This document shows, one piece after another, positions 25,337-34,298 of a DNA stretch of 44,685 nucleotides (positions are counted from its first letter, which is position 1; each line of letters begins with the position of its first letter). The stretch comes from Actinomycetota bacterium. GTDB lineage: Bacteria > Actinomycetota > Actinomycetes > Mycobacteriales > Micromonosporaceae. The stretch is from assembly GCA_005885555.1 (NCBI GenBank), contig VAWN01000037.1:85712-130396 (forward strand), given 5' to 3'. The translations under genes were made by a program, and so were the position numbers. Under the pieces are notes generated by a model. That model did not search any database and was not told the DNA's origin. It saw only the letters and a list, made by a program, of their open reading frames with translations.

Positions 25337-25339
25337 CGC

Positions 25340-26508
25340 TCAACTCACCGTCACGACCGGCCCGCCGGCAGCGTCCGGCACCTCGACCCCCATGTCGGAA
25401 GCCAGGCGCAGCGCCTGCTCGACCAGGGTCTCGACGATCTGCGACTCCGGTACCGTCGCGATGACCTCGCCCTTGACGAAGATCTGGCCCTTGCCGTTGC
25501 CGGACGCCACCCCCAGGTCGGCCTCGCGCGCCTCGCCCGGCCCGTTCACCACGCAGCCCATGACCGCGACCCGCAGCGGCGCCGGGAACCCCTCCAGCGC
25601 CGCGGTCACCCGGTCGGCCAGCGTGTACACGTCGACCTGCGCGCGCCCGCACGACGGGCAGGACACGATCTCCAGCCCGCGTTCCCGCAGGCCCAGCGAC
25701 TCCAGGATCGCCGTGCCGACCTTGACCTCCTCGACCGGCGGCGCGGACACACCCGGATCGTGTCGCCGATCCCCTCGGCCAGCAGCGCGCCGAAGGCGAC
25801 CGCCGACTTGATCGTGCCCTGGAACGCGGGACCGGCCTCGGTGACGCCGAGGTGCAGCGGGTAGTCGCAGCGGGCGGCGAGCTGGCGGTACGCCTGGATC
25901 ATCACGACCGGGTCGTTGTGCTTGACCGAGATCTTGATATCGCGGAAGCCGTGCTCCTCGAACAGCGAACATTCCCACAGCGCCGACTCGACCAGCGCCT
26001 CCGGGGTCGCCCGGCCGTACTTGGCGAGCAGCCGCGGGTCCAGCGAGCCGGCATTCACGCCGATGCGGATCGGTACCCCGGCGTCGGCGGCGGCGCGGGC
26101 GATCTCGCCGACCTTGTCGTCGAACTTGCGGATGTTGCCCGGGTTGACCCGCACGCAGGCGCAACCGGCGTCGATCGCGGCGAACACGTACCGCGGCTGG
26201 AAGTGGATGTCGGCGATCACCGGGATCTGCGACTTGCGGGCGATCTGCGGCAGGGCGTCCGCGTCGTCCTGGGACGGTACCGCGACCCGCACGATCTGGC
26301 AGCCGGCCGCGGTCAGTTCGGCGATCTGCTGCAGGGTGGCGTTGACGTCCGAGGTCAGCGTCGTGGTCATCGACTGCACGGAGACCGGCGCGCCGCCGCC
26401 GACGGGTACGCTGCCCACCATCAGCTGGTGGGACACCCGGCGGGGGGCGAGCGGAGCGGCCGGTGCGGCGGGCATGCCGAGGTTAACGGTGGTCAATCGC
26501 GCACTCAC
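25340..26508 (-). pseudogene. ispG: 4-hydroxy-3-methylbut-2-enyl diphosphate synthase, frameshifted
   Basis: IspG (GcpE) is the [4Fe-4S] enzyme of the MEP isoprenoid pathway that makes HMBPP. From GTG 26508 (GTGA overlap with the rseP stop) the frame is good to [12 protein letters not shown] near 25755. It then shifts: the next residues become CPRRRS, while the correct sequence [20 protein letters not shown] continues in another frame to the stop at 25340. The family has RVSLSAPP here, so 4 nt are missing at about 25745-25753. All the cluster ligands ([13 protein letters not shown] and [15 protein letters not shown]) lie after the shift. Because ispG is normally essential, this is either a base-calling error or a lost gene backed by a second copy. 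Confidence 0.85.
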
Positions 26509-27755
26509 TTACTGAAGAGGGTGATCGGGTTGACGATATCGGCAGCCACCGTGAGCACGGTGAACCCCCCGAATATCAGGATCACCGCATAGGTGAACGG
26601 CATGAGCTTCAGGTAGTTCACCCGGCCCGGGTCCGGCCGGTGCAGCCGGGCGTACAGCCACGAGCGGAACCGCTCGAACCAGGCGATCGCGATGTGCCCG
26701 CCGTCCAGCGGCAGCAGCGGCAGCAGGTTGAACACGCCGACGAAGAAGTTCAGCGTGATCAGGATGTTCAGGAACAGCCACCAGGCACCGTGCTCGACCG
26801 TCTCGCCGCCCAGCCGGCTCGCCCCGACCACGCTGATCGGCGTGTTGGGGTCGCGCGGCTTGCCGGACAGCGAGTTCCACAGCGCCGGGATCTTCTCCGG
26901 GATGCGGCCGATCGCGCCGCCCATCGCGGCGAAGACCCGCCCGGTGTACATGCCGGACTGCCTGAGCGAGTCGACCGGGCCGTAGGTCACGATCGTGGGT
27001 ACCCCGGGCGGGATCCGGTAGACCACGCCGAGCGCGGGTACGTCGACCGGCTTGGCGTCGGGGTTGTCCTGCTGGTCCAGCGGCCGGCGGCTGGCCGGGA
27101 CCAGGTACACGACGGTCTGCTCCGAAGCGCCGTCGCGCTGGTAGGTGACCATGGCCGGGCCGTACTTCGCCGAGCGGATCGCCTTCTGCAGGTCGTCGTA
27201 GCTGCGGATCGGCTTGTCGTCGAGCGCGGTGATCACGTCGTCGTCGTGCAGGCCGGCGAGCTTGGCCGGCGACGGCGCATCGGTCGGGCCGCAGCCGGCC
27301 GAGTCCTCGGTGGCGACCACGCACGGGGCGACCGAGATCGTGGCGGGTTGCCGGGTGATGTCCAGCGCCTCCGGGTTCGGCACCCCGACCAGGAACAGGG
27401 TGAGCCACAACACCACGAAACCCAGCACGAAGTGGGTGGCCGAGCCCGCGCTCATCACCACGGTGCGCTTCCAGAGGGGGTACCGCCACATCGCGCGCGG
27501 CTGGTCGGCCGGTGCCACGTCGTCGTCCTGCGGCGTCATCCCGACGATCTTCACGAAACCGCCCAGCGGTATCGCCTTGAGCCCGTACTCGGTCTCGCCG
27601 CGCCGGAACGACCACAGGGTCGGCCCGAACCCGGCGAAGTACCGGGTGACCTTCATCCCGAACGCCTTGGCGGTGCCCATGTGGCCGGCCTCGTGCAGGC
27701 AGACCGAGATGAAGATGGCCAGCGCGAACAGCACCACGCCGAGCAGGTACGCCAT
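26505..27755 (-). CDS. rseP: Site-2 intramembrane metalloprotease (RseP/Rip1-like, M50)
   Basis: Cuts transmembrane anti-sigma factors and other membrane substrates. The zinc motif HEAGH (residues 21-25) lies in the first helix ([20 protein letters not shown]). A PDZ domain occupies about 170-260 ([20 protein letters not shown]), and the third zinc ligand is in [12 protein letters not shown] near 350. Four hydrophobic segments and 416 aa fit the family. ATG 27755 shares one base with the dxr TGA, and the stop overlaps ispG by 4 nt, so dxr-rseP-ispG form one tightly coupled operon as in mycobacteria. Confidence 0.93.
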   Translation of the reverse strand: MAYLLGVVLFALAIFISVCLHEAGHMGTAKAFGMKVTRYFAGFGPTLWSFRRGETEYGLKAIPLGGFVKIVGMTPQDDDVAPADQPRAMWRYPLWKRTVVMSAGSATHFVLGFVVLWLTLFLVGVPNPEALDITRQPATISVAPCVVATEDSAGCGPTDAPSPAKLAGLHDDDVITALDDKPIRSYDDLQKAIRSAKYGPAMVTYQRDGASEQTVVYLVPASRRPLDQQDNPDAKPVDVPALGVVYRIPPGVPTIVTYGPVDSLRQSGMYTGRVFAAMGGAIGRIPEKIPALWNSLSGKPRDPNTPISVVGASRLGGETVEHGAWWLFLNILITLNFFVGVFNLLPLLPLDGGHIAIAWFERFRSWLYARLHRPDPGRVNYLKLMPFTYAVILIFGGFTVLTVAADIVNPITLFSK

Positions 27756-28960
27756 CAGGCTCCTTCCGTTGCCACCGGGACCAGCTCGCGCGCCCTCTTC
27801 CGGGCCCACGCCTCGGCGCCGAGCACGTCCTCGACGGTACCTGGTTCGGAAAAGTCGGGCGCCTGCGCGAGTACCCGTTCCACGGTATCCACGATCCCCA
27901 GGAACGGCAGCGCGCCGGCCGTGAAGGCGGCCACGCACTCCTCGTTGGCCGCGTTGTAGATCGCCGGACGGCACCGGCCGGCCCGCCCGGCCGCCTTCGC
28001 CAGCCGTACCGCCGGAAACGCCTCCTCGTCCAGCGGCCGCAGCTCCCAGGTGTGCGCGGCCGTCCAGTCGACCGCGGCGGCCGCGGCGGGGAACCGGTCC
28101 GGCCAGCCCAGCGCGAGCGCGATCGGCAGCCGCATGTCCGGCGGGCTGCACTGGGCGAGCGTCGACCCGTCGTGGAACTCCACCATCGAGTGGATGACCG
28201 ACTGCGGGTGGATCATCACCTGGATCGCGTCGTACCCGATTCCGAACAGCTCGTGCGCCTCGATGACCTCCAGGCCCTTGTTGACCAGGGTGGCCGAGTT
28301 GATGGTCACCACCGGCCCCATGTCCCACGTCGGATGGGCCAGCGCCTGGTCGGGGGTGACGCCGGTCAGCTCGGCCCGGGTACGCCCGCGGAAAGCGCCA
28401 CCACTCGCGGTCAGCACCAGCCGGCGGACCTCGCGCGCCGCGCCGCCGCGCAGGCACTGGGCGAGCGCGGAGTGCTCCGAGTCGACCGGGACGAGCTGTC
28501 CGGGGCTGGCGACGGCGCGCACCAGCGGGCCGCCGGCCACCAGTGACTCCTTGTTGGCCAGCGCGAGCTGGCGGCCGGCGCGCAGCGCGGCCAGCGTCGG
28601 CGCGAGGCCCAGCGAGCCGACGACCCCGTTGAGCACCGTGTCGCACGGCCAGGTCGCGAGCTCGGTCATCGCATCCGGGCCGGCCAGGATCTTCGGGATC
28701 CGGAACCCTCCCGTGGGGTACCCGCGCCGCTGCGCCTCGGCGTAGAACGCGAGCTGCAGATCCTGCACCACCGACGCCCGGGCCACCCCGACCACGTCGA
28801 CGCCGAGTTCGAGCGCCTGCGCGGCGAGCCGCGCCACGTTGCCTCCACCGGCGCCGATGCCGACCACCCGGAACCGGTCCGGCCCGCGCCGCACGACGTC
28901 GATCGCCTGGGTGCCGATCGAACCGGTCGAGCCGAGCAGGACGATCTCGCGGGGGGTCAC
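27755..28960 (-). CDS. dxr: 1-deoxy-D-xylulose 5-phosphate reductoisomerase
   Basis: First committed enzyme of the MEP isoprenoid pathway, converting DXP to MEP with NADPH. The cofactor loop is [18 protein letters not shown] at the N-terminus. Catalytic segments include [27 protein letters not shown] with metal ligands, and the substrate-loop region [20 protein letters not shown], then the C-terminal alpha domain. I place the start at GTG 28960 ([14 protein letters not shown]) because a -10-like GACAAT lies 7 nt upstream. ATG 28969 would add three residues and is the alternative. The frame continues upstream to 29560 but is antisense to another gene. 401 aa. Confidence 0.93.
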   Translation of the reverse strand: MTPREIVLLGSTGSIGTQAIDVVRRGPDRFRVVGIGAGGGNVARLAAQALELGVDVVGVARASVVQDLQLAFYAEAQRRGYPTGGFRIPKILAGPDAMTELATWPCDTVLNGVVGSLGLAPTLAALRAGRQLALANKESLVAGGPLVRAVASPGQLVPVDSEHSALAQCLRGGAAREVRRLVLTASGGAFRGRTRAELTGVTPDQALAHPTWDMGPVVTINSATLVNKGLEVIEAHELFGIGYDAIQVMIHPQSVIHSMVEFHDGSTLAQCSPPDMRLPIALALGWPDRFPAAAAAVDWTAAHTWELRPLDEEAFPAVRLAKAAGRAGRCRPAIYNAANEECVAAFTAGALPFLGIVDTVERVLAQAPDFSEPGTVEDVLGAEAWARKRARELVPVATEGA

Positions 28961-29027
28961 GTGCTCCATTGTCCCCGGGGTGACCGGGCGAGGACGGTTC
29001 GGGGACGGCGGTACCCACAATCGGGCC

Positions 29028-31352
29028 GTGCCCCTCCGTCCTGTCCGCGCGCTCGCCGGCGCCGCTGCCGTCACCGTCACCGTTGCCGGGCTCGTCGTCG
29101 CCGGTACCCATGACGGGTACCCGGTCGACCGGCCGCATCTGCTGTCCGGCTCGGCCTGGGTGGCGTCGTCGCAGGTGGGACAGCTGACCCTGCTGGACGG
29201 GGCGTCGGCGGAGGTGGCCGCCAGGGTACGGGTCGCGGACGCCCGGCACCGGCTCGACGTGGTGCAGCAGGATGCCGACGCGTACGTGGTGGACGGTACC
29301 GCCGGGACGATCCGCCGGGTGGACGGCGCGACGTCGGCCGTGACGCCGCCCGCGTCGCCGATCACCGACGCCGGTACCGGGTTGGCGGCGTATGCGAGCG
29401 CGCAGACCCTGTACACCCTGGATGGCCTGCGCGGGCTCGCGACCGAGACCGACCCGCGGGCGCTGACCCCCCGCGGTCCGGTGCAGACGCTGGCCGCGCA
29501 GGTCAGCCCGCAGGCCGCGGCGCTGGACCGGCACGGGCGGCTGTGGGTGCTGGACAACACCAGCGGCGAGCTGGTCTGGCTCTACCACGGCCGGCGCAGC
29601 AGCCGGCCGCTGCTCGCGCCGTCCAGCTCGGCGGTGCTGACGCTGGCCGGTGACACCCCGATCGTGGTCGATCCGGGGCGGCGCACCGCCAGCGTGCTCG
29701 ATCCGGACTCCGGCACCGTCCGGCACACGCTCGAACTCGACCTGCGCCCGCAGGACCGGATCCAGGTCAGCGGCTCGCCGCACGACCCGCGGTTCTACGT
29801 GGTCATCGACCGTGGCGTGCTGGCCGTGTGCACGCTGACGGCCGGTGCCTGCGACCGGGTGGTGCCGCTGCACGCCGACGCCGAGCTCGGTCGCGCCGTC
29901 GAGAGCGGCGACCGGGTGTTCGTGCCCGACTACCGTTCCGGTCAAGTGTGGATCATCGACCTGGCCAGCGCGCGGGTGGTCGCACAGCCGCAGGTGCTCG
30001 CCCCGGGTACCCGGTTCGAGTTGCTGTCGCGCGACGGGCTGGTGTTCTTCAACGACCCGGAAAGCGCGCACGCCGGGGTGCTCACGCTGAACGGCTCGGT
30101 GCGGCCGATCCCGAAGTACGACCTCGGGGAGCCCGGCAAGGGGCTCAGCACGCCGAGCACTCCCCCACAGTCAGCGCCGGCGCCGGCTTCCCCGTCACCG
30201 GCGCCGGCGCCTCCACCGCCGTACGGCGCCGGCATCGACATCACCGTGTCGGACAACGTCGTGCACGTCGGGGACCGGGTCGGCCTGAAAGTCGTCGGTA
30301 CCGGCGGCGCCCGCCCGCTCGACGCGACCTGGGCGCTCGGCGACGGGCAGACCGGGGCCGGCCTGGCCACCGAACACCGCTACACCACCGCGGGGACGTA
30401 CCACGTCAGCGCCACCGCCACGCTGGCCGGCGGCGGGACCGCGGCCGCGTCGCGGAGCATCCAGGTGACCGACCGGCCGCGGTTGACCGTCCAGGTCACC
30501 GGCGGCGGCCGGGTCACCGGCGCCGGGTTGAACTGCTCGGATACCTGCTCGGTGGCCGTCGACGCCGGGCACCCGGTCAGGCTGACCGCCACGCAGGACG
30601 ACGGGTCGGCGTTCACCGGCTGGGGCGGGCCGTGCGGCGGTACCGGCACCTGCGACCTGGTCGTCTCCGGCGACGTCACGGTCACGGCCGGGTTCCAGGC
30701 CGCGGTCGCCGCGTCGGTACGGGCGATCAAGGGCTCCTACACCGGCCCGTGCCCGCCGCCGTCGGACGCCACCACCTACGCGGCGACGATCTCGGTACCC
30801 GTCGGCCCGGTCACCGTCCAGTTCCACTGGACCGCCGGCGACCAGTCGGTCCAGACGGTCGTCTTCTCCGGTACCGGCGCGCAGAGCCGGACCGTGCAGC
30901 ACAACGTGTCGACGTTCATGAGCGGGGGTACCGTCACCGACTCCGTCGCCGTGCAGGTGACCAGCCCGACCGGGCTGCGGTCGAACTCGGTCGGGTACAA
31001 GCTCACCTGCCAGGCACCGGCGCCGCCGCGGATCACCTCGGTCGCGCTGACCCTGTCGACGAGGTCCTACAACGGGGCCTGCCCACCACCGGACGGCACG
31101 TTCGTGGCCACCGCGACGGTGTCCGTGTCGGCCGGCCCGGTCACCGTGAACGTCACCTTCGACGACGGGCTGACCATCCTGTACACGCTGAAGTTCACGG
31201 GTACCGGCCCGGACACCAAGAGCGTCTCCCACAAGGTCTTCACCAACACGCCGGGCGACCCGGGTACCTTCGACCGCAGCATCACCGCCACCGCCTCCGG
31301 CCCCAACCTCGTGCAGTCCAACACGGTCACCTACCGGGTCACCTGCACCTGA
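29028..31352 (+). CDS. Secreted beta-propeller / PKD-domain protein
   Basis: 774-aa exported protein. An N-terminal hydrophobic helix ([20 protein letters not shown]) acts as signal or anchor. Residues about 35-365 contain repeated short strands ([43 protein letters not shown]) typical of a beta-propeller. A Pro/Ser/Ala linker (about 370-400) leads to a PKD domain (about 400-480, [13 protein letters not shown]). A small Cys-rich module follows ([20 protein letters not shown], about 525-545), then two homologous modules of about 100 residues. GTG 29028 has CACAAT 6 nt upstream. The upstream extension overlaps dxr. It probably works at the cell surface; the ligand is unknown. Confidence 0.8.
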   Translation: MPLRPVRALAGAAAVTVTVAGLVVAGTHDGYPVDRPHLLSGSAWVASSQVGQLTLLDGASAEVAARVRVADARHRLDVVQQDADAYVVDGTAGTIRRVDGATSAVTPPASPITDAGTGLAAYASAQTLYTLDGLRGLATETDPRALTPRGPVQTLAAQVSPQAAALDRHGRLWVLDNTSGELVWLYHGRRSSRPLLAPSSSAVLTLAGDTPIVVDPGRRTASVLDPDSGTVRHTLELDLRPQDRIQVSGSPHDPRFYVVIDRGVLAVCTLTAGACDRVVPLHADAELGRAVESGDRVFVPDYRSGQVWIIDLASARVVAQPQVLAPGTRFELLSRDGLVFFNDPESAHAGVLTLNGSVRPIPKYDLGEPGKGLSTPSTPPQSAPAPASPSPAPAPPPPYGAGIDITVSDNVVHVGDRVGLKVVGTGGARPLDATWALGDGQTGAGLATEHRYTTAGTYHVSATATLAGGGTAAASRSIQVTDRPRLTVQVTGGGRVTGAGLNCSDTCSVAVDAGHPVRLTATQDDGSAFTGWGGPCGGTGTCDLVVSGDVTVTAGFQAAVAASVRAIKGSYTGPCPPPSDATTYAATISVPVGPVTVQFHWTAGDQSVQTVVFSGTGAQSRTVQHNVSTFMSGGTVTDSVAVQVTSPTGLRSNSVGYKLTCQAPAPPRITSVALTLSTRSYNGACPPPDGTFVATATVSVSAGPVTVNVTFDDGLTILYTLKFTGTGPDTKSVSHKVFTNTPGDPGTFDRSITATASGPNLVQSNTVTYRVTCT

Positions 31353-31362
31353 GGCCGGGGTC

Positions 31363-31374
31363 TACCGTGGGGCG
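31363..31374 (+). promoter_or_regulatory. Leaderless promoter -10 for xth
   Basis: TACCGT, GGGGCG, then GTG 31375; no Shine-Dalgarno is present. Confidence 0.5.
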
Positions 31375-32142
31375 GTGCGCCTCGCGACCTGGAACGTCAA
31401 CTCGGTGACGGCGCGGCTGCCCCGGCTGGTCGACTGGCTGGCCGCTACCAAGCCGGACATCGTCTGCCTGCAGGAGACCAAGACCGCGACGTTTCCGGCC
31501 GCGTCGGTCGAGGAGCTCGGGTACCAGGTCGCCGCGCACGGCGACGGCCGGTGGAACGGCGTCGCCGTGCTGTCCCGGGTCGGGCTCGACGAGGTGACCG
31601 CCGGGTTCCCGGACGAACCCGGGTTCCCCGGCGCGGAGACCCGGGCGCTGGGCGTGACGTGTGCCGGAGTCCGGATGTGGTCGGTGTACGTGCCGAACGG
31701 GCGGACGGTGGACTCCGACCACTACGGGTACAAGCTGGCGTGGCTGGCCGGGCTGCGCACGGCGCTGGAACACGAGCTGGCGACGCACCCGAAACTCGTG
31801 GTGTGCGGCGACTTCAACGTCGCGCCGGCCGACTCCGACGTCTGGGACCCGGCCGCCTTCGTCGGCGCGACCCACGTGACCGGACCCGAACGCGCCGCCC
31901 TGGCCGCCCTGCGCGACCTGGGGCTGGTCGACGTGGTACCGCGACCGCTCAAGGGCAGTAACCCGTTCACCTACTGGGACTACCGGGCCGGCATGTTCCA
32001 CCAGGACATGGGCATGCGGATCGACCTGTTCTACGCCACCGCGTCCGTCGCCGGCGAGGTGACCGACGCGTACATCGACCGCGAGGCCCGCAAGGGCAAG
32101 GCCCCCTCCGACCACGCCCCGATCGTGGTGGACATCGGTTAG
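31375..32142 (+). CDS. xth: Exodeoxyribonuclease III / AP endonuclease
   Basis: DNA-repair enzyme of the ExoIII (EEP) family that cuts at abasic sites and trims 3' ends. The N-terminus MRLATWNVNSVTARLPRLVD contains the first metal Asn. LQETKT holds the metal Glu (about residue 34), YVPNG the catalytic Tyr, GDFNVAP the catalytic Asp-Asn, and SDHAPIVVDIG the terminal Asp-His. 255 aa is normal. GTG 31375 is 22 nt after the PKD-gene stop and appears to have its own leaderless promoter. Confidence 0.95.
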   Translation: MRLATWNVNSVTARLPRLVDWLAATKPDIVCLQETKTATFPAASVEELGYQVAAHGDGRWNGVAVLSRVGLDEVTAGFPDEPGFPGAETRALGVTCAGVRMWSVYVPNGRTVDSDHYGYKLAWLAGLRTALEHELATHPKLVVCGDFNVAPADSDVWDPAAFVGATHVTGPERAALAALRDLGLVDVVPRPLKGSNPFTYWDYRAGMFHQDMGMRIDLFYATASVAGEVTDAYIDREARKGKAPSDHAPIVVDIG

Positions 32143-32195
32143 TCGTCGAGCAGCTCGGCCGGGTCGATCGGAGCTGGCCGCCTTCGTGCGGGAGC

Positions 32196-32208
32196 TAGGG
32201 TGACGGTC
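32196..32208 (+). promoter_or_regulatory. Leaderless promoter -10 for the FAD oxidoreductase
   Basis: TAGGGT, 7 nt, then ATG 32209. Confidence 0.45.
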
Positions 32209-33759
32209 ATGAGCCAGCTACCTCCGCGCGCCGACGTCGTGATCATCGGGTCCGGGCACAACGGCCTGGTCTCCGCGATCCTGCTCGCCCGGGCCGGCCT
32301 GTCCGTCGCGGTACTCGAAGCCGCCGACATGATCGGCGGGGCCACCCGGACCGAGCACCCGTTCGCCAAGGTGCCGGAGCTTGGCCAGTCCACCGGCTCG
32401 TACCTGCTCGGCCTCATGCCGCCGGAGCTGCTGCGCACGCTGGACCTGCAGATCCCGGTGCTGCGCCGGGACCCGCACTACTTCCTGCCCACGCCACACG
32501 GTCGCTACCTGCTGTTCGGGCGCGACCGGGCGGCCAGCCGCGAGCAGCTGACCCGGTTCTTCTCCGCGGCCGACGCCGCGGCGGACGACGCGATGCAGGC
32601 CGAGCTCGCCGCGCTGCGCGAGGACGTGGGGCCGGCGTGGCTGGCCGAGCCACTGCCCGTCGCGGAGACCGCCGAGCGCTACGTGCGGCCCGCGCTGCGC
32701 CAGGTCTTCATCGATCTGGTACGGGGTTCCGTCGCCGACTATCTCGCCCGCTTCGAGTTCCGGTCCGAGCTGCTGGTCGCGATGTACGCGGTCACCGACG
32801 GGCTGTCCGGACTGACGGCCGGGCCGGACGATCCCGGTACCGGCAACAACTTCCTCGCCCACAACATGTGCCGGCTGCCGGGCTCGGACGGCACCTGGAT
32901 GATCGCGGCCGGCGGGATGGGTACCGTCTCCCGCACCTTCGCGGACGCGGCCCGCGCGGCCGGCGCGGTCATCGTCGCGGGCGCGCCGGTCGACGCGGTG
33001 CTCCTCGACGGCGGCGCGGTGTCCGGCGTCCGTACCGCCGACGGCCGCGAGGTTGCGGCGACCGTGGTCCTCGCCGCCTGCGACCCGTACCGGCTGATGT
33101 CGCTCGTCGACCTGCCCGCCGACCTGGTCGACCGGCTGGCGGCGCACCGGCGCACCGGTACCACGCTGAAGGTCAACATGGCGCTGTCCGACCTGCCGCG
33201 GTTCACCTGCCTGCCCGACGACGCGCCGAGCCCGTTCGGCTCCACGATCCACCTGCTGCCCGGCTCGGACTCCGGTGACGCGATGGCCCGGCTGCGCGCG
33301 ATGTGGGCCGATGTGCGGGCCGGCCGGGTACCCGACGAGCCGACCATCGAGTGGTACCTGCACACGACCGTCGACCCGTCATTGCGCGACCCGGCCGGGC
33401 ACCACTCGTCGGCGCTGTTCGTGCAGTCGGTACCGTACGACGCCGACTGGGACGCGCTCCTACCGTCCTATGTGGACAGACTGCTGGCGATCTGCGACCG
33501 GTACGCGCCAGGTTCCTCGGACCTGGTCGTCGACACGTTCCCGTTGACCCCGAAGGGGATCGAAGCGCACTTCGGGATCACCGGCGGGCACATCCACCAC
33601 CTGGACAACACGATCTCGTTCACCGACCGGATGCCTTATGCGACCGGGGTACCGGGCCTGTACGCAGGCAGCGCGGGCTGCCACCCGGCCGGCAGCGTGA
33701 TCGGCGCGGCCGGCCACAACGCCGCCCGGCGGATCCTGGCGGACCTCGGCCGGGCCTGA
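32209..33759 (+). CDS. FAD-dependent oxidoreductase, phytoene-desaturase/PYROXD2-like
   Basis: 516-aa flavoprotein of the CrtI-like superfamily. The Rossmann FAD motif is ADVVIIGSGHNGLVSAILLA, followed by VLEAADMIGGATRTEH. The second FAD contact GGMGTVSRTFADAARAAGA is near residue 245, and the C-terminal FAD motif PGLYAGSAGCHPAGSVIGAA is near 490. Members oxidise polyenes or amine/alcohol substrates, but no carotenoid gene is nearby, so the substrate is open. ATG 32209 fits a leaderless start; GTG 32200 with GGGAG five bases upstream is the alternative. A 7-bp hairpin follows the stop. Confidence 0.88.
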   Translation: MSQLPPRADVVIIGSGHNGLVSAILLARAGLSVAVLEAADMIGGATRTEHPFAKVPELGQSTGSYLLGLMPPELLRTLDLQIPVLRRDPHYFLPTPHGRYLLFGRDRAASREQLTRFFSAADAAADDAMQAELAALREDVGPAWLAEPLPVAETAERYVRPALRQVFIDLVRGSVADYLARFEFRSELLVAMYAVTDGLSGLTAGPDDPGTGNNFLAHNMCRLPGSDGTWMIAAGGMGTVSRTFADAARAAGAVIVAGAPVDAVLLDGGAVSGVRTADGREVAATVVLAACDPYRLMSLVDLPADLVDRLAAHRRTGTTLKVNMALSDLPRFTCLPDDAPSPFGSTIHLLPGSDSGDAMARLRAMWADVRAGRVPDEPTIEWYLHTTVDPSLRDPAGHHSSALFVQSVPYDADWDALLPSYVDRLLAICDRYAPGSSDLVVDTFPLTPKGIEAHFGITGGHIHHLDNTISFTDRMPYATGVPGLYAGSAGCHPAGSVIGAAGHNAARRILADLGRA

Positions 33760-33761
33760 CC

Positions 33762-33779
33762 GCCGGTATCGTTACCGGC
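33762..33779 (+). terminator. Hairpin after the FAD oxidoreductase gene
   Basis: GCCGGTA-TCGT-TACCGGC, 2 nt after the stop. It also contains TATCGT, which could act as a -10 for the small ORF at 33781. Confidence 0.45.
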
Positions 33780-33780
33780 C

Positions 33781-33975
33781 ATGGATGCTGACGGGGGCTC
33801 CGTGTGCCGGCGTCGGCGCTGGCCGTGGTTCTGCCTGGCCGCCGGGCTGGCCATGTTCCACTACACGGTCCCGATCGGCGCGGCCTGCGTGACCGGGTAT
33901 CTCATGTCCGCCCGCGCAGCATCGATCCGCAATACCGTCTACGCCGCGGACCCGGCCCGCGGCTGCGCACGGTGA
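33781..33975 (+). CDS. Possible small membrane protein (64 aa)
   Basis: Begins MDADGGSVCRRRRWPWF and has one hydrophobic segment (LAAGLAMFHYTVPIGAACVT), then a short polar tail. An Arg-rich stretch before the helix fits the positive-inside rule. Codon third positions are mostly G/C, though less strictly than in neighbours. There is no Shine-Dalgarno; TATCGT lies 8 nt upstream. Family unknown. It may be real or just the gap between two genes. Confidence 0.35.
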   Translation: MDADGGSVCRRRRWPWFCLAAGLAMFHYTVPIGAACVTGYLMSARAASIRNTVYAADPARGCAR

Positions 33976-33979
33976 TGGC

Positions 33980-33991
33980 TATCCTTTCGCC
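33980..33991 (+). promoter_or_regulatory. Leaderless promoter -10 for the EthD gene
   Basis: TATCCT, TTCGCC, then GTG 33992. Confidence 0.5.
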
Positions 33992-34297
33992 GTGGTGCGT
34001 TTCCTCGTGGTGTACGAGACGCCGACCGACCCGGCCGCCTTCGACGAGCACTACCGGCAGGTACACATCCCACTGGCGAAGAAGCTGCCCGGGCTGCGCC
34101 GGTACACGGTGAGCCGCGACGTGGCCGCCTTGCGCGGCGAGCCGTTCTACCTGGTCGCCGAGCTGGACTGGGACGACATGGACGCGCTGCGGGCGGCGTT
34201 CGCCTCGCCGGAAGGGCAGGCCACCGCGCGCGACATCGCGGAACTGGTGCCGGACGGCGGGATCCGCAGCATGATCTTCGAGCTGAACGACGCCTGA
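33992..34297 (+). CDS. EthD-domain protein
   Basis: 101-aa dimeric alpha-beta-barrel protein. The signature VRFLVVYETPTDPAAFDEHY and RQVHIPLAKKLPGLRRYTVS is typical of EthD, followed by LVAELDWDDMDALRAAFASP and the final strand GIRSMIFEL. EthD proteins are linked to oxidation of ethers and other small organics, with little known of their chemistry. The FAD oxidoreductase upstream and the MBL-Rieske gene that converges on it (stops 1 nt apart) suggest a possible redox group, but this is only context. Confidence 0.88.
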   Translation: MVRFLVVYETPTDPAAFDEHYRQVHIPLAKKLPGLRRYTVSRDVAALRGEPFYLVAELDWDDMDALRAAFASPEGQATARDIAELVPDGGIRSMIFELNDA

Positions 34298-34298
34298 G

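Noticed and set aside
25745-25753. Programmed frameshifting as the explanation for ispG
   Set aside because: No slippery heptamer is present, and a -1 slip would still leave the product one residue short of the conserved spacing.
28839-29027. Upstream extension of the propeller/PKD protein
   Set aside because: It would overlap dxr and place residues before the signal helix. GTG 29028 has a -10-like box at the right distance.
26505-30071. 1188-codon minus-strand ORF including rseP
   Set aside because: Only the part from 27755 down is rseP. The rest is out of frame with dxr and antisense to the propeller/PKD gene.
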